Below are positions 19,170 to 30,979 of a DNA stretch of 64,000 bases, piece by piece. This stretch comes from Beaufortia kweichowensis (taxonomy: Eukaryota > Chordata > Actinopteri > Cypriniformes > Gastromyzontidae). Positions within the stretch are counted from its first letter, which is position 1, and every line of letters begins with the position of its first letter. Under the pieces are notes generated by a model. That model had not been told where the DNA came from. It saw nothing but the letters and a program-made list of their open reading frames with translations, and did not search any database. Location: contig CM032801.1 of NCBI GenBank assembly GCA_019155185.1, positions 1,408,761 through 1,472,760 on the forward strand. The letters are read 5' to 3'. The position numbers were made by a program, and so were the translations under genes.

Positions 19170-20234
19170 TGATTGTTTAAGTGACATAATAATTCTTAGG
19201 GTTCCTGTCGTCATTTAACATTTGTTTAATATTTATTAAATTATAGGATAATGTATGTATTTTTAAATTGAATCTTAACCCTTTTAAAATCAATTGTCAG
19301 TTAATAAATGTATTTAAATTAGAAGAGGATAGAATAATAAAGGTCAGCAAGTTTGTACTCTGTAATTTCAGAATGTTTTAGTTTCAACACTATACTAAAT
19401 GTATATTTGCAAATAAATAAAGTTTATTTGTAAGTGTGTGTAAACACAGATAGCCAATACTTTTTTTCTATTAAATATAATGGGGTTGTTTTTAAACATG
19501 TGATTTTTACAGTTTGCTGTAGAGCCTGTTTCATAGTTTCATGGCAAAGAAAAAAGACAATGTCCAGATGAACTGACATGAAGCTTGAGTCCTTTCAATC
19601 AATATTTCAAGAGTGTTTATTATTATTTCAAAGATGCAAACATCTTTGTGTGGCATCTTTCAAAGGAAACTACAAATGTATCCTTTGCATCCTCAAATCA
19701 CCCACAATCTTTGCACAAATTTTGCAATTAACAACAAAAGTATAAAGATAAAATCAGCACAGACATTACACAAGATAGTTATACAGATATTTTAGATCGT
19801 CTCATTTTAGCATTTAACGCTAAGTCTCACTGCTGCAGAAGCGTTAGAAAAGCAGTTATTTAAACTGTTGGATGATGCATTTATGCAGTAATGCTTGCCA
19901 ATATGCAAATAAGAATGTTTATCCAAGAGATTTCCCTTAGGAAAATGAACTATGGCTTTATTAAAAGTGTAGTAACCATGTTTTTGGCGGATTAATTATA
20001 TTTGTATAAACACAATTTTACTACAAATATCATGGTTAAACTATTGTTATACTGTAAAGGGAAATTGTATTCATCATGTTTTAACTTTCTTTTACAGAGT
20101 TCAACATTAATCATTATCTACTTTGATATATTCTTGTGTCTTTAATAACCATTATTTACTCTCATAATTTTGGTGTTGATATTAATAATTATAATAATAT
20201 TAATCAGTAAAACAATATTAATCACTATTTGCTC

Positions 20235-20236
<2 letters not shown>
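19170..20236. other. 3' flank of protease copy 1
   Basis: AT-rich DNA whose first few hundred bases align with the flanks after protease 2 (29121 on) and again at about 30980. Shared words include TTAAATTATAGGATAAT, AATAAAGGTCA, CAGAATGTTTTAGTTT and AATGGGGTTGTTTTTAAACAT. A decayed CATGGTTAAAC repeat lies at 19965-20062. No coding exon. Confidence 0.6.

Positions 20237-20282
<46 letters not shown>
20237..20282. repeat. (TA)n microsatellite
   Basis: About 45 bases of TA repeat just left of the LTR-like segment. Confidence 0.95.
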
Positions 20283-20285
<3 letters not shown>

Positions 20286-20289
20286 TCAT

Positions 20290-20780
20290 AGTCTTGTGTG
20301 CTTGTATGAAATGCTTGCCAGTGGAAATTTACCAAGGAGAGAGAAGGACCGGTATAACCATATATGAAATTAGCTATCTTAGGTTGAAGTGCCCCAAGTA
20401 TGTGTCTTAACCCTGAATTTGTGCAGACCAAGATCTATCTTTGCAGACTAAGCAGACTAAGCAGAAGATAACAATGACCAAATATGAGAAGATGCCTACC
20501 GGAAGGGTGGAGAGGTGCCACCTGCTAACCTTGGGGAGAGGATAAAAATTGGGTTTTGAGGGATAGACGGGGTTCATTCGGTCGTATTGGTGAACTCTTA
20601 GGATTACATAATTAGGGACAGAATTGAACCCAGAGCTCTGCATATTTTCTTCAAGTGTGATATTCTTCAATATACTTTTGATTGTTAAAATAAATCCTTT
20701 TAAAGATATTTTTTGAGTCTTCCTTCCTGAATAAACGAACACGCGGACTTGAGGAATTAAATGCCAAGTCCAACAACTGT
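20290..20780 (+). mobile_element. Solo LTR-like remnant
   Basis: The segment has LTR architecture: a promoter-like GAGGATAAAAATTGG near 20540, a following stretch with GGGGTTCATTCGGTCG, an AATAAA near 20690, then a T-rich tail with TTGAGTCTTCCTTCCTGAAT and a CA-rich end. The order TATA, start region, AATAAA, T-rich tail is what retroviral-type LTRs show. No internal coding region, primer-binding site or second LTR was seen, and no target duplication was resolved, so boundaries are approximate. If correct it is an old, non-functional solo LTR. Confidence 0.45.
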
Positions 20781-20854
20781 AGGAAAACCACAGTTAATTC
20801 AAAATGTAGTGTGTATCGTCTGTGGAGTCATATATTTTGTGGGTGTGATCCATC

Positions 20855-21015
20855 CTGGTGCCGTCACTGAAAGGTGTCAAGTCTTCCTGCATTCTCACCC
20901 GTGAAGGTCGTCTGTGTTTTCCATGATTTAAATCACTAAAGGATACAAAGAAAACAAATTCAAATTTATTTTCACAACTTTGCATTGCTTCAAAGTAGCT
21001 TTACAGTGAATATAC
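20855..21015. repeat. Interspersed repeat, also near 30085 and 31585
   Basis: Shared landmarks are GTGAAGGTC-TCTGTG and TTTGCATTG-TTCAAAGTAGCTTTACAG. Related copies occur at about 30085-30165 and 31585-31715. The last two sit at matching places in the protease flanks, so they were probably carried by the tandem duplication. Confidence 0.6.
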
Positions 21016-23136
21016 ATTAGTACAGACACTGACAGTAGAGGAAATGTTTAAAATACATAGAATTATCATTTTAAAATAAAATACAGTCTTAAAAATACAC
21101 TCTTAAATTGTCATAAATGTGATTCACAATCCCATAGGAGAATTGTTTTTGGTCAAATAGTTTCATGAAAAACCATCCACAGAACCTTTTCAATAAAGGT
21201 TCATTGCACTTTACATTTAGCTGATGCTTTGACAAAATGAATGAAGTGACATATCATAAGAAGGTAACAATAGTATGAAGAAGTGCTTTAGTAAGTTTAC
21301 AATGTTTCACAGTACAACTTGAAGGCAAGGAGTCAGCAGATAGATTAATGATAATCCAAACAATCCAAACGTGAAACAAGGAACCAGAATGACAGAAACA
21401 CCAAACATTTAAACATAAAACAACTGACCAAGGACAAATGAAACACAAGAGTATAGGCCTATATACAAGTGATAACAAGCAGGAGAAAAAAAAGACACAG
21501 GTGGAAGCAATGAAACAACGATGAACAGCGAAGAATTATGGGCAATATAGTTAAATACATGGCAATGATAACGGGAACAGGACAAGACACACCAAAGCAG
21601 ACACAAACATGACGGTAAGAGCTGTAGAAGAGAGTCAAAGTATGAGGGTGCAGAGTTTGTGACGGTTTTAAATGCTAGCATTAAGCATTTGAATTTGATA
21701 AGACAGCGACAGTGATAAGAAACCTAAACTCCCATAATGTATAAATAAAAATAGATTTTGTGAGAGACCAGACTGATCAGACCGAGAGATAGTTTTCTTC
21801 TGGCACATTAACAAACCACTGCTGTAGTAGCTATTAAGAATTGCTAAGGCGGGACTTCTGTTGCGAGACCGACCATATTGAGCATTGCGTTCTCCTCCAT
21901 TCATAATAATAGCACTAGCACATCTTGTTAATATATATTATCGTTGATGCCCTTTGGAAAATTGTGCAGCAATGTTCCAGTCATCTCTGCATTCTGCTTT
22001 TCCTTCCGACATGTTGGTAGCCACCCTTTAATTACACACCATCACTTATTAGTGCTGCTGTTCATGTCAGATATCCCACCTGTTCTGGGAGACTTGAGAG
22101 TCTCCGACATATCTCTCCTTGTCACAAACAAACTATATAAAAATCCTGGAAATCAATTATTGATACTGAGTGACACAATTTAAATACCAGCTCTAAAGTG
22201 ACAGACGGTGGGGTTGCTGAAGAGTCAGCTGCGCACGTGAAGCGAGTTGGTCTGCATGAAGTGCACTTAAACGCGATACAGAAAAGTATTATAAATCAGT
22301 GCACGAGCACTGGACAGACAATGGCGCCTCCTGCTGGACACAGATGTTTATTTCAACAGGGTGCAGCAGATGATTAGTTCTGTTATTTGCACCGAATACG
22401 GTTCTCAAGGTTGAGCATATTCACAAATGGAAAATGATTTACAGCAGTTTTTTCCCCAAATAATTTCAATGACAGGAGGAATGCGGAGACTTTAACTAAA
22501 AAATATCAACAAAAAGTTTTTTGAATCAGAAATAAATGTTAGGAGTTTCACATGAATGAATTACAAATAAATAAAATTATGTTTGCAAATAAAAATAATA
22601 TTAATTCCTGTTAATGGTCACACAAACCTTCCTGATTTTTTTACATTTTCAAATAATTACAATATCAGTTGTTTGTCAAATGGTTCATTTTGTTACAATG
22701 TGAGGCAGGCAGACAGAGGCATGTGAATCCAAATCCAGTTATGTTTTTATTTTAAGATAAACAGAGAAAACAACAGACAAAAACAAGGAAATACAATAAA
22801 CGTAGAACTAACTAGATGTTCGCTTTCGCAATACGCTTCATGAATCTTCGAATTTTGTTTCGAATAAATGCTTAGGAGCGCGTATCAAACTGGCGTCACG
22901 TGACTTCAGCAAACGAGGCTTTGTTACGTCACAACTTATTCGAAACGTTTCAAAACTTCGATGGCTCGCCACTAGGGGCTGTTGATCTCGAACCCATGAA
23001 CAAGTGTCTTTTATGTTTTTTTATGGCGAAAAATAGCTTTGTAAATTATAAAACAGAAATACATCAATCATGTATGCAGTCCTCTATGGTCAGTAATTAT
23101 CTCAGGGTGCTTAGTTAATTAACTAGTTAATTAATT
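21016..23136. other. Intergenic, repeat-derived, no gene
   Basis: No coding exon recognised. About 21480-21610 resembles 24480-24655 (both with GACACAGGT, ATTATGGG-AATRTAGTT, GGACAAGACA), pointing to a dispersed transposon family. About 22690-22800 may be another part of it. A CpG-containing stretch at about 22830-22985 carries repeated TTCGAA words like those near 24300. Confidence 0.4.
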
Positions 23137-23288
23137 AATTATCATTAGATCATCATTACTCAATAATATGGCCTTGTTTTAGACGTAATTTGCGAAAATC
23201 AACATAATGTAATTACATTATGTTGATTTTCGCAAATTACGTCTAAAACAAGGCCATATTATTGAGTAATGATGATCTAATGATAATT
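23137..23288. repeat. Perfect 152-bp palindrome
   Basis: Positions 23137-23212 and 23213-23288 are exact reverse complements with no spacer; I checked them base by base. The centre is AACATAATGTAATTACATTATGTT interrupted by nothing, around 23212/23213. The symmetry ends at 23136/23289. There is no coding content. Such spacer-free perfect arms are unstable in living cells, so this is either very recent or an assembly or foldback artefact. Confidence 0.98.
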
Positions 23289-24479
23289 TGCCACTTGGCA
23301 TACATTATATCTAAGATAACTGGACTAATAAGTCAAAGACATACTGTATAGGACAATGTATAAGATCAATCGTGTGAGGTGTGTGATTTGTTATCAGGAA
23401 GCTATTGTAGCACCACCTCATATTTAAACACATGCACTCCAAACACCATCTATTATTGGATGGGCATACATCTAATGAAACTGAAACATCTGCTGTTTCT
23501 GCATCTATAAAGTGTTCTGCATGAAATATAATGGGCATCTTATGGACAAAAGTGTAATGTGACCAATTTTAAGCACTCAAATATAAAACACTATAAATAA
23601 AAAAATCCACATATTATACATTAATCATTTTATTTTTTGTAAAAGTGATTAGATTTTAGTGGACATGATCAAAGATCACATCCATTCTTAGTGGTGGAAA
23701 ATGAGGGGGATTTGTAAAGAAGACCAAGCATGTGCTTCCTTCAAGGTACGGACCACATGCAGAAATGTGGTTGCAGCAAAGTGCAACAAAAGAGAAGATG
23801 ATGTTTATAGATATGGATGCTTTAAATCAGTCTACTGATGAATTCATCTACGGTTGTGCTGGAAGTTAAACATACAAACATTACTAGCAACATCTGTGCA
23901 TTGTGAAAGATTTTTCCATAGAGACACTCAAAACATTGCAAAACATTAGAACAGCTTGTTTTCTTTGAATAAAAAACAATAATATTTTGTTTCATTGTTG
24001 TCAAACATAATTCTAACATACAAGTATGTTTTAAAATCTGTGTTCGTCATGTATACATTGTAAGTTAGTTACAAAAAAGGCGAATTTATTATGAACATTT
24101 ATTTTGATTTATTTGACATCTAATGAATGAGGAATTGACAAATTTAATGGGCTGATTAGCCTTAAATAAAACAAGCACTGATGTGTAACGTTTCAATTTA
24201 ATCAATTATAATTTACTTAAAAGAAAACATTACACTTATTAGTAAACATACAATTGTTTTGTCAAATCTCGTTGCTATTTTCACCAATAGGTGGCGCCAG
24301 CAAGCGGTTTTTCGAGCGCTTCGAAACATGTGAATCAGTAAAGTAAGCGAGGCAATTGGTTTAATTGAATAAAAATTTCGACAAGCTATGTTTCTACCAT
24401 CATATAGGCTAATATCCAAGGCTAATATTATAAAGCATCCACTATCCACAACTGCCAACAAAAGACTAAAACAAGGGGG

Positions 24480-24655
24480 TATAAATACACAAGGAAACAA
24501 TCAGGGAAAACGAGACACAGGTAAAAAATAATGAGCAATGATGAGTCGAGGCAGGGGATTATGGGGAATGTAGTTCAAATGGCTATGAGTCCGGTATAGG
24601 AGATAAGGACAAGACAAAGACAAGGGAGACACAGACAGGCTCATAACACATTTAC
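24480..24655. repeat. Dispersed repeat related to 21480-21610
   Basis: Contains AAACAATCAGGGAAAACGAG, GACACAGGTAAA, GGGGATTATGGGGAATGTAG and GGACAAGACAAAGACAAGG. I recognise this style of sequence as a common cyprinid interspersed repeat, but cannot name the family. Confidence 0.5.
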
Positions 24656-24732
24656 TTAATAAATGTATGTTGCACCAGCAATATCTTCTAAACGAAAACT
24701 GTGTAACACCTGTTATGTAATATTCAGTTCAT

Positions 24733-25015
24733 GTGAAAAACTGTTCCAATGGGTGGAGCATACGTGAATATTCATAGCTTCTAATAAATAAATAGGGTGA
24801 AACTTGATGTTTGCTCTTACTATGACATTATTTATGATATCACTTCATTTGATTGATTTATGAAATTATCGAAATGATCCGTCAAATAAGTTGTGATATA
24901 AAGAGCAAACATCAATTTTCGTTTTAATCGTTTGTTCGTGGTTTAAAAAACCTCGCCATTTCAAAGCAAAGCAGTGAATATTTACGTTTGCCCCGCCCAT
25001 CGGAACCGTTTCTCA
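24733..25015. mobile_element. Long imperfect palindromic MITE
   Basis: The outer arms CTGTTCCAATGGGTGGAGCA and GCCCCGCCCATCGGAACCG are inverted relatives. The inner arms TTGATGTTTGCTCTT (24804-24818) and AAGAGCAAACATCAA (24900-24914) are exact inverses. No coding capacity. Confidence 0.7.
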
Positions 25016-26462
25016 GGGGTCAGTCCTCCTCCTAAGGATCGAAACCTGTCAGTTGCAGCTCTGTGAGTGTGCCGGAGGACTTTCTCAACCCCAGAGGTGG
25101 ATGTTAGTGAGTAATCACTCCTTTTTGAAGTTTAACTGTTAATGATCTTTTGCCAGTGCCTTATTTGTGTATGCAGCATCTGTTTGTGCCTCAACGAAAT
25201 TCAAGCGCTTGATTATTGGACATTAACTTGGGGTCGTGTACGGGAAATTTGTCTGTTGAACAACTTTGATGTAATTGTTTGTGGGTTTTTTATTTTTATA
25301 ACGTTTATTCCCCACAACAACGTTGTCACTGGGGTTATGATTATGTTGTTTTATCAAGGGAATACTAAAGGGTGGGTGTTTATATGGTTTAATGAAAAAT
25401 AAATCCTATGCATTTTGTTACTACTACTATATTTGTTTCCTGTATATTCTTTTTTCTCTAAGTAAGTTAAAGGAAATAAATGAGAAATAAATCAAGAAAA
25501 TTCAGCCAATTCACCTGCAACTGCTGGGTCTTTCACCTGCAGGTCTTTCTGTTTTATTATCAGTCAGAAGCCATCATACTACACAAAAGGCTTACATGTT
25601 TGATTCTGATTTGAAAATGTTGTATCGAGAATGTGTTAGTGTGAACATTGGATTACAGACGAAGATGAAACTTGCGTAATTTGAATGCCACTGCCAAATC
25701 TTATAATGACTCTATAAGGTAAACATTATAATCTTGTTACCAGTCTTTTTATTATTAATAACTCTACAGCACTTGCACAGAATATAGCACAGAGAATTCA
25801 AATTCGATATGTCCTGAATGTTAATGGGTTATTGTTATGGGTTATTTTTATTTGAGTATGTATTTGACTGTTGATTGGGCTTACTGTACAATACATACTG
25901 TACAAGAATGTATTAGATATATTTAAGTTACATATATAATATTTATAAAAACAATATGGATGTTAGAATGTCAGGAACTGGCCATGAAGACAATGTTAGG
26001 CTCCATGTGCATGAAGCTTATTAAACAGCAAATATTCCCAATTAGCAGAAAATAATACCAAAGGACAGGCAGATAAATCCAGTCAACCAAATACACAGTC
26101 CATTCAGACAAACAAAACAAAGGGTTTAAGCAAAGCTAAGTAAATTCAATGAAGCAGGCAATTATCAACAATAGAGGAAGTGGAAACCACTATTACAGAG
26201 TGGTTTCCACCTCACAGGCAATATTTCACAGTGGAAAAGCATGGCTGTTTTTACAATTATTTATGGCAAACAGGAAGTGAACAGAGAAGAAACATGGAAT
26301 GATTGGGAAGCAGCTGCATTTATTTCACAGCAGTGCATTACTTGCTAAAGTTACCAATTGTTTTTTTTTCAGAAGCACACCATGGAGTTATTTACATATA
26401 AACTGTTATTAACAAACTAAACTGAAGGATACAGAATAACATACCAACAGATATTTAAGAAG
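25016..26462. other. Upstream region of protease copy 2
   Basis: AT-rich. Around 25725-25800 it resembles 15841-15910 upstream of protease 1 (both with TTATAATCTTGTTA and CAGAGAATT), so the duplicated unit begins at or before here. A perfect 12-bp hairpin (GTGGAAACCACT, 7-base loop) lies at 26180-26210. No other coding exon was seen. Confidence 0.5.
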
Positions 26463-29120
26463 ATGAGGTTTCACACAACTGTGTGTCTGTGTGTTGCTGG
26501 AGCCATACTTATTAATGCAACAGGTAAGATCTAGAAAATGATCAAATAAATGCATGTCGACGTGGTGGCACACCAATGGAAATCATCTTTTAACTCACAC
26601 AAACTGATACCTGACTCATATACATTTATTGGGAATGTTTATCTAAGTTTGAACATGTTGTCACTCAATTTACTCACTCTTACGCAATCCCAAATGTAAA
26701 GTTGTAAAGCCTTTTATAGAGAGGTTTGTGTCTGTCCAAATCATGTCCAGTCAATTTAATTTACCACAGATGGACATAATCAAGGTGTCCATCTGTCCAA
26801 ACATATACGGAAGGATGACGAGAGATGGGGAACCTGAACTAAATTTCAAGTGCTTAAATAAACACCACAAAACTCTCACCAGGCTGCAACGTAACAAAAC
26901 TGAGAAATGAATGCACTATATAAATAACTTTAAGCTCACAGTGTCAATAAGAATTTTTATCTCATACAATAAAATAGTATTAAAAAAACACTTGGTCTGC
27001 TGTTGTAAAATGCAAAACAATTAAGCTACAGCACATAAACCAGTTTATCAGCTTTTAAGTGTCTGTACCAACATTATCTAATTATAAGATTTCTTTGTTT
27101 TTTCACAGGCTCTTTGTGTCAGTCAGATGGTAAGTCATAACATGTTCAACTGTATATTCTGCAGTTTGTTTCATTGTTTGCAAGTCATTTTAACTGGGAA
27201 TTTCTGCATTTTTTTATCCTGTTAGTGTGCGGCCAAGAGTCCCAAACACTAAGAATTGTTGGAGGTAAGAATGTGACAGAAGGGTCTTGGCCTTGGCATG
27301 TTAGCCTTTACAAATGCCAATATGGAGATTATTTCTGTGGTGGGACTCTAATCAGTAAAAGATGGGTTTTGACTGCAGCTCACTGCCTCAAAGGGTATGA
27401 TGTTTAAAGCTTTAATAAAGCTTAAGACATAAATGTATACGGTTACAGGGTTATTTAAAAATGACCTCAATTTTCAGCATTAATATAAATAACATGGTGA
27501 TATTCTTGGGACGAACACATCCAAACTCAAATGAGATATACAGAAGTGTGAGTCGAGTTATCCCACATCCTCAGTATGACAGCTCTACAATGGACAATGA
27601 CATCGCTCTACTCCAGCTCTCCTCTGCTGTGAATTACACAGAGATTATTGAGCCCGTCTCTCTGGCTGGTGCTAAAAGCACATTTGCTGCAAATACTGAG
27701 AGTCTAATCATCGGATGGGGAAAACGCACTGCTGATTGTGGGTGAACACTATTTTAATACTTGTACAAGTTTCTTCAGCTCAGCTCAAAGCACTACAGTA
27801 AATTATAACTTTCTTTACTATTGATTTATATGCGTTACAGCCAGCGAATTTCCCAACATACTGCAGGAGGCAACCGTACCAATTATTAATGATAGTGTGT
27901 GCCGGGAATCGTGTTATAAACAAATCACAGAGAACATGATATGTGCTGGATTGGTAAATAAGGACTGTAAGCAGCAGCGGTCTAATTGTCATGTGCCAGA
28001 TGCATGTGAGGTATTCTTGTTTTTATTCAAAACACTAATATCAAATTAGTAGGGGGTAACTTTGGGAACTTCACATCATATTGGTTCTTGCACAAGACTA
28101 GAAGTCACGGATCCAAATATTTGTGCCCAAACCCAAAGAGTCCAGTAAATGTTCATCACGGACCTAGACACGTTCAATCGTCTTCCTCTTGACCAAGAAA
28201 CATCCTTATTCTTCTTTTGCTGCTTGAAGGAGCATGCCTAATCATCACATTATTTTAGCTTCACAAGTTAAAGGATGACAAAAGCAACTGTGTTTCACAT
28301 AACTTTTAATGTTTGGCCTTTAGAACTTTGAATAACGTGTTCAGTGTCAGGGCCGTTTACATTAACAGTGCTAATTTAAAATGATTTGAGACAAGTCTGA
28401 TGGTTATTTTAAATAATCAAGACTGTTTATTCATAGTATTATTATACATTTAAAAGGGAAAATTAAAAGGTTGTGCGTTTTAAAAAAAGAGCCAATCACC
28501 AGTTGGTAAAGTCATTGCATCACTGTGGAAGCTTTGGATTTAAACCATTTGGGTATCTTACACTTTCACCTTGTGAATTTTGAAGCTTATGTAGATGGGC
28601 AAGCAAGAGAGATGAATGAGTGACTAAAATGTTAGTAAATAACAAATATATAGGACATGGGTGGAAATGGTGGTCTGTCAAAAAAAGTGAAGGGGACAGA
28701 GTCATCTAAATGCTGGTGTCTCTCATTCTACCCCAGGAGATATGTCAGTATTTCTGTAAACAACATCACATGTGTTGGCTGAATGTATGTTGCTGAATGT
28801 TTTAATTGTAGAAGTGTAAATGTGAAGTTGTTGTGTCTCTTCAGGGTGATTCTGGAGGGCCGCTGGTTAATAAGAAGGGCTCCCAGTGGATTCAGTCTGG
28901 AATTGTGAGTTTTGGTCGAGGCTGTGGTGAACCCTGTTCTCCTGGCGTGTACACAAAAGTGTCTAGATATCAGAGTTGGATCAAGTCTTCCACAATCGGT
29001 GACCAGCCTAGATTTATTGATTTTAACTCCGGTGCATCCAGCTTCAGAGACAAATTCAACAGCTTCTTGTTTTCTCTGTCTCTCACATTTTCCATTATTT
29101 TTCTCAAAATCCTTTTTTAA
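26463..29120 (+). CDS. Trypsin-like serine protease, GPI-anchored type (copy 2)
   Basis: Coding exons: 26463-26523, 27109-27129 (21-base mini-exon), 27226-27394, 27478-27737, 27841-28010, 28845-29120; 318 aa. Same architecture as copy 1: signal peptide (MRFHTTVCLCVAGAILINAT), linker Cys29, activation site LR/IVGG (37/38), His80, Asp125, Ser230 with Asp224 at the S1 position, and a hydrophobic C-terminal tail for a GPI anchor. Catalytic residues are intact. Three changes from copy 1 affect cysteines: the partner of Cys29 is Ser145 (EPVSLAG), there is a new Cys58 (LYKCQYG), and a 9-residue insertion just before the S1 pocket adds Cys213 and Cys220 (KDCKQQRSNCHV). The last exon is almost identical to copy 1 while exons 3-5 differ more, suggesting gene conversion. 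Orthology to a named gene not assigned. Confidence 0.9.
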
Positions 29121-30526
29121 CGATTGTTTAAGTAACATTACATTTCTCAGGGTAACTGTTAAAATTTAACATTTGTTTATTGTTTGTTAAATTATAGGAT
29201 AATTTACTTATTTTTTTACACCTTTGTTTTTTTCCAAAACAAGTTTATTTTAGGTTGAAACATATTGGTTGTAACTATATAATTAATTAAATTAGAAGAG
29301 GGTAATAAAGGTCATCAGGTTTGTGCTCTACAGAATGTTTTAGTTTATGCTATATTAATCTTATATTTACCTAGTTCACACAGTAATCACACAGTCAAAT
29401 ATAACACACGCAGGAGGAAAAATATGCTTAGAAAAGTTCTCTCTCTCATTGTGCATAGTGTGAAATATGTACACTGTAGATGTGTTGTGTCAAATAAAAA
29501 CATGATAAAAGCTTCTTCTCCTATCAAATATAATAAGGTTGTTTTTAAACATCTGAAGAGACTTCATGTCCCTTTGCCATCCTCACGGCCATTGTTTCAT
29601 GAAAAAAAACATAATAGTGAAGAAGACAATATCAAGTCTAGATTTAAATGAAGCTTTTAAAGTTTAGAAGGAGCCTAAATATCCAGTGCATTTACCAGTC
29701 CAGTCCTGTCAATCATTATTTCAAGTGTATATAAAGGGTGTTTTTCAGTTGGAAGTTCACATCCTAGAAAGCCTGCATATCTCAGCTATCACGTCATCAA
29801 AGACTCAGTCCAAACTTGGCTTATTTTGCATCCCTTATTTTGTGTTTTCTGAAGAACAGGTCAAGTGTATCCATTGTGTCCATCAATGACCCACAATTCT
29901 TTACACACATTCTCGCTGGTGAGAGATTGAATGTGATGCACAATTCTATTCAAGGAGCACTTAATGGTGAAGAACGTCTCTGTGATGTAGATAACTTCCT
30001 TACAGAAGCTGGGACAAGTGAGTGTTTAGTTGCTTAATCCTGAGCCCTAGACTGTAGGGAAAAGGCTGATCAGAAGACATCTGAGGTCATTTTCATCTGT
30101 CAAGATCTTCTTTCTTTAGTTTTGCATTGTTGCAAAGTAGCTTTACAGTAAATACAACAGAACGAAACAGAAACCACATACCTGTAAAACACATATAAAC
30201 ATAAATAAAATGTATATTAGCATTGCTATTGATAATGTATATGGCCAGTTGAACATGACTTATCACAAATACTGCAAAATAAACTATCACAGTTTAGTTG
30301 AATTAATTGTTTGTTCATTTCTGCGTTGTTCTGTTGATTAAGTTCATTACCAATAGGTATTACTTCCATTTTAAGTTGATTATCAACCTTCATTCAATCA
30401 CTTAATTCAGTTAATGATTATCACCTGTTGCTTGTTTAGTTCACATGATCTTTCTGTTGTGTATATGAAGCCCTGCCTGTGTGTTTAAAAATAAAGGCTA
30501 GTCAGACTGAATGGTGGCAAGAGCTG
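29121..30526. other. 3' flank of protease copy 2
   Basis: It aligns in patches with the flank of copy 1 and with 30980-31715. Landmarks are TTAAATTATAGGATAAT, CACACAGTAATCACACAGTC, AAAACATGATAAAAGC and GAAGAGACTTCA. Short open frames here look accidental. The TTTGCATTGTTGCAAAGTAG repeat lies near 30120. Confidence 0.55.
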
Positions 30527-30960
30527 CTAGACGTTATCGGTGATCCTGTACTGGTCATACGCGGTAGGAAGTGTCCCACACACCAATACAAACAATACAA
30601 AGCCAATCAATTTTATGTCAAGTGTGTGTTGTTGAGGCGGTTTTCCAACTTGATGTGTTCATAAGCAACTTTGGTTTGGTCACATGATGACCTTTGCCAA
30701 GTCCTTGCTGAGTGTTCCTCCTTCTCAAGAATGTCAAACAAGTCCTTGTGGGGAGAAACACTCTACAGGACCATGATGTAGTGATCAGTCTGGTCCTCCC
30801 AATCCAGAAACTAGATGATCTCAGGAACACTCCGTCTCATATTAGCAAGGCTGTGTAGAGCAATCTTCCTGAGTGGGTTCAGGGTGATCTGGCTAGAAGA
30901 CATTTATTACAATTACATGGAGGTGGCTATCCTAACATCTTGAACAAAGTGATGTAAACA
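30527..30960 (-). pseudogene. Decayed PIM-like protein kinase fragment A
   Basis: On the minus strand from about 30890 the frame reads VPEII-stop-FLDWEDQTDHYIMVL, then HKDLFDILEKEE, then VAYEHIKLENRL. After a one-base frameshift it reads LDIKLIGF and CGTLPTAYDQYRI, ending in a stop at 30527. This order matches the hinge, catalytic loop and later helices of PIM-like kinases, a family greatly expanded in teleosts. Two in-frame stops, at least one frameshift, HRD changed to EHI and the DFG segment lost show it is a relic. The sequence up to 30985 is shared with fragment B at 32310. Confidence 0.7.
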
Positions 30961-30979
30961 GAAGTTTGTCTAATTCTGT

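Noticed and set aside
25142..25402. 86-codon open frame with hydrophobic stretches
   Set aside because: No family similarity, no splice context and AT-rich composition; treated as chance.
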